Shown here piece after piece: positions 41,801 to 43,804 of a stretch of DNA of 43,804 nt. The stretch's first letter is position 1; each line of letters begins with the position of its first letter. The DNA comes from Candidatus Latescibacterota bacterium (GTDB lineage: Bacteria; Latescibacterota; UBA2968; UBA8231). Position numbers and translations under genes: made by a program. The stretch lies in the NCBI GenBank assembly GCA_007571365.1, contig RKRN01000219.1, forward strand, positions 1 to 43,804, written 5' to 3'. The notes under the pieces were generated by a model, which ran no database searches, had not been told where the DNA came from, and worked only from the letters and a program-made list of their open reading frames with translations.

Positions 41801-43606
41801 TTGTTCAAAGGGCAATACGCGGCGATGGCGAACCGAATGGCAACCCAAAAGACCGTAGAAGGCAGAGAGGGCGCAGGCCGTTATGGCCGTTATTGGCGCG
41901 GGCTAGGGCTAGTCATAGCACTGTGGGCGGCCGTGGTGCCGGCGAGTGCCCGCTCAACCCTCAGTGTGCGCCTAGACCAACCGGCGATCGCCGGGCCGGC
42001 GTTGGATCAGCAGGCTATCCTCTACTTGCACTACTTCCCCGGCGACGGCGAAGCCATAGTCAGCGCAGATCTACAGTGCCTCGGCAACGCGCAGTTGCAG
42101 AGCGTTCGCTCGGCCCTCGGCCAAGTCCAGCTAGCGGCGGCGTCAATCAGCATAGACTATGCAGCGCGGCCTTTGGCCGGAGAACCCATCGACACCCTCT
42201 ACATCGACCTCGTAGCCGCTGAGTTGGGAACAATCGGCTGGTCCGCGGCCATTCACTCTTCGCTCGACCCTCAGGGTGCTCCGGCTCACCAAGTCGAGTT
42301 CGGCCTAGCGGTGCGCCCGCCGCCCGCCATTTCGTGGTCCATTGAGCCACCACGAGTCTATCAGGGCGAGCGCTTTGACTTGCGTGCGATTGTGCGCTCC
42401 GACGATGGGCCATCCTTAGAAGCGCTAAACTGGCTCTGGCCGCCACAACTGAGCTGGCCAGAGGGCAATGCCCCGCAACGCTGGACGGGCAGCTTGCTCC
42501 CCGGGCAGGCCGACACGCTCTCTTGGACGGTGCGCGTGGCTCCGACCCACCTCGGCCCCTTGTCCTTGGCGGTCGCTGCCCAGGTCGCCGGCCAGAGCCC
42601 AGTGGACTTGGCAACCCAGCACTTGCAGGTGGATCCGCTGCCCGTGATGGCCTTGGAGCCTGGATTTATGATGGCCTTGGAACCTACGTTTATGGAGGTG
42701 GGCAAGCGCGGGCCAATCACCTGTGTATGGCGCAACGAAAGTACCGCCCCCATCGCCTTGGCGGCCCTGCGCCTGCAAGTCGCGCCCGCATTTTCGGATG
42801 TCGCCTTAGTGGAAGGGCCGCCGGGCGCGGCTCTGGTCCGAAGCGACGAGGAAGCGGCCCTGCGCCTGCTGGTGAGCGGCTTGGATAGCTTGGGTGCGGG
42901 CGCGGCGATCCGGGTAACGCTCGAAGCTATGCCGCAGCGCCCGGGGCCTTTTACTTGGCAGAGTGCCTGTAAGCCGGCGGGGCGGGAGCACTTTATTCCC
43001 CTGCGCGGCGCGAACACAGTGCGCGTGGTATGGCAAGGAACGGCCCAAGCCCCCGGCGGTGCGCGGCAAACGCCTACGGACTTGCAGTTGATCAATCAAG
43101 CCTTCGTCCGCGCCCTAGACCACCAAATGGATGCCTTGCCCCTAGCCCCGGGTACGCGGCTTTCCCTCCAAGCCGAAGACGACAAAAACGAGGCCAATTG
43201 GGTGGTTGAGGATGCCCTGATCAAGACCTTGCAGCGGCGGGGCTATCAGGTGCTGGTGCGCCAGCCGGAAGACGCGCCCGCCGACGTGGTGTACTATCGG
43301 CTAGTCAGGGCCCGCGTGGTGTACTCGCCAGCACCCCGGCGGCTCCTTCTTTCGGGCAGCGAACAACGGCGCGAGGCCTATGGCGACCTCTTCCTCAGAA
43401 TAGAAACAGCCGCCGACCGCATCGTGCGCTGGGACCGCCGCGTCCAAGCCTATAGCTGGGACATGGTGTCTAAGGGGTTGAGCGAGGTCTTAGGTGGGGG
43501 CGACATGGTCGAACAAACGGTCCTCAAATCAGAAAATAAGGCTATCGCACGCGGCCTATCGACCGGCATTCTCGGCGGGCTGTTCTACATCTTCTTCGTT
43601 TTGTGA
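41801..43606 (+). CDS. Large exported protein of unknown function
   Basis: A 601-residue protein, not recognised as a named family. An N-terminal basic stretch and hydrophobic core (GLGLVIALWAAVVPASA, about residues 35-51) look like a signal peptide. The body is beta-rich; PPRVYQGERFDLRAIV (about 180) resembles BatD-like Ig domains. A C-terminal alpha/beta domain (about 460-580) reads WVVEDALIKTLQRRGYQVLV and AYGDLFLRIETAADRIVRW, and the end is hydrophobic (GLSTGILGGLFYIFFVL). A 24-nt in-frame tandem repeat at 42647-42694 duplicates MALEPxFM. TTG 41801 gives the full frame; ATG 41825 or 41837 are alternatives. Its stop almost meets the convergent PBP gene. Confidence 0.65.
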   Translation: MFKGQYAAMANRMATQKTVEGREGAGRYGRYWRGLGLVIALWAAVVPASARSTLSVRLDQPAIAGPALDQQAILYLHYFPGDGEAIVSADLQCLGNAQLQSVRSALGQVQLAAASISIDYAARPLAGEPIDTLYIDLVAAELGTIGWSAAIHSSLDPQGAPAHQVEFGLAVRPPPAISWSIEPPRVYQGERFDLRAIVRSDDGPSLEALNWLWPPQLSWPEGNAPQRWTGSLLPGQADTLSWTVRVAPTHLGPLSLAVAAQVAGQSPVDLATQHLQVDPLPVMALEPGFMMALEPTFMEVGKRGPITCVWRNESTAPIALAALRLQVAPAFSDVALVEGPPGAALVRSDEEAALRLLVSGLDSLGAGAAIRVTLEAMPQRPGPFTWQSACKPAGREHFIPLRGANTVRVVWQGTAQAPGGARQTPTDLQLINQAFVRALDHQMDALPLAPGTRLSLQAEDDKNEANWVVEDALIKTLQRRGYQVLVRQPEDAPADVVYYRLVRARVVYSPAPRRLLLSGSEQRREAYGDLFLRIETAADRIVRWDRRVQAYSWDMVSKGLSEVLGGGDMVEQTVLKSENKAIARGLSTGILGGLFYIFFVL

Positions 43607-43609
43607 GCT

Positions 43610-43804
43610 TCAAAACCTCTGGATGCGCCTAGGAGCCTGCTCTTGGGACCGCCCATGTAGAGGGCACGTGCTGGGCAGGACCTCGCCAGCGATGAAAATT
43701 TCCTTTCGCTGGTCGGGGCAAAAGCGGGTGGCGATCTTGTCGGAGTCGTTGCAGACCGCCCGGCGCACGACGAGGTTTTCTGGGTAGTCAAACCCGCGGT
43801 TGCT
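43610..43804 (-). CDS. PBP1A-type penicillin-binding protein, C-terminal end (partial)
   Basis: The minus-strand frame enters from the window edge (position 43804) and stops at TGA 43612-43610, giving 64 residues. NLVVRRAVCNDSDKIATRFC, then IFIAGEVLPSTCPLHG matches the C-terminal tail of class A penicillin-binding proteins (VCxDSGxLAxxxCP ... E/VFxxGxxPTxxCxxH), whose Cys and His residues are spaced the same way. The glycosyltransferase and transpeptidase domains lie outside the window. The assignment rests on this tail only. Confidence 0.7.
   Translation of the reverse strand, partial: SNRGFDYPENLVVRRAVCNDSDKIATRFCPDQRKEIFIAGEVLPSTCPLHGRSQEQAPRRIQRF

Overview
This 43.8 kb window is GC-rich chromosomal DNA from a Gram-negative-type bacterium. 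SurA, LipB, lipoproteins, a LytM periplasmic protein and the end of a PBP1A-type protein all point to a diderm. The mix of DUF5683, a discoidin plus FlgD-like secreted protein, phytanoyl-CoA-dioxygenase (PhyH) paralogues, a Minf_1886 protein, a GerW/DUF2953 pair and many Gfo/Idh- or amidohydrolase-type catabolic genes resembles uncultured FCB/Latescibacterota-like lineages. That placement is inference from gene content, not a database result. No phage, plasmid or CRISPR is seen. Start codons are often GTG or TTG, and one gene most likely starts at CTG.

Positions 1-11202 are mostly housekeeping: the tgt end, an antisense HEAT-repeat gene, yajC-fmt-DUF5683, a lipoprotein, and a tRNA-Ala with clear promoter and terminator. 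A tight run follows: mfd, a parvulin lipoprotein, surA, an S4-domain protein, a methyltransferase and an nrnA-like DHH phosphoesterase. Positions 11279-14747 hold a divergent ornithine-type carbamoyltransferase and the leftward genes lipB, icd and moaC.

Positions 14987-16279 hold a decaying MNT/HEPN (MntA/HepT-like) pair. Its HEPN partner is frameshifted, truncated and read in frame into a PhyH gene. Positions 16359-18192 are a textbook groEL unit with a sigma70-type promoter, CIRCE operator and bidirectional terminator, but no groES. Next come a catalytically degenerate LytM protein, a large discoidin/FlgD-like secreted protein, an unrecognised gene, and a YefM/RelE-like toxin-antitoxin module with a striking 12-bp-phased GTAC operator.

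Positions 22985-28792 are an accessory catabolic island: an HxG-type PhyH protein, a DgcN-like DUF1611 protein, a DgcA-like epimerase, a C39-like peptidase, a PfkB kinase, and then an amidohydrolase flanked by inverted copies of a dispersed repeat. An IS110-family relic (about 28971-30130) with a structured upstream region that could have encoded a bridge RNA separates this from a Gfo/Idh dehydrogenase. On the other strand lie a sugar-isomerase-like gene with a peptide/opine-type SBP and one permease (35017-31452), and a four-gene unit of M23 peptidase, Minf_1886, larC and FG-GAP protein (38823-35095). Positions 38944-43804 hold rlmN, a YdjM-like membrane protein, gerW with its DUF2953 partner, a large exported protein of unknown function, and the 3' end of a PBP1A-type gene.
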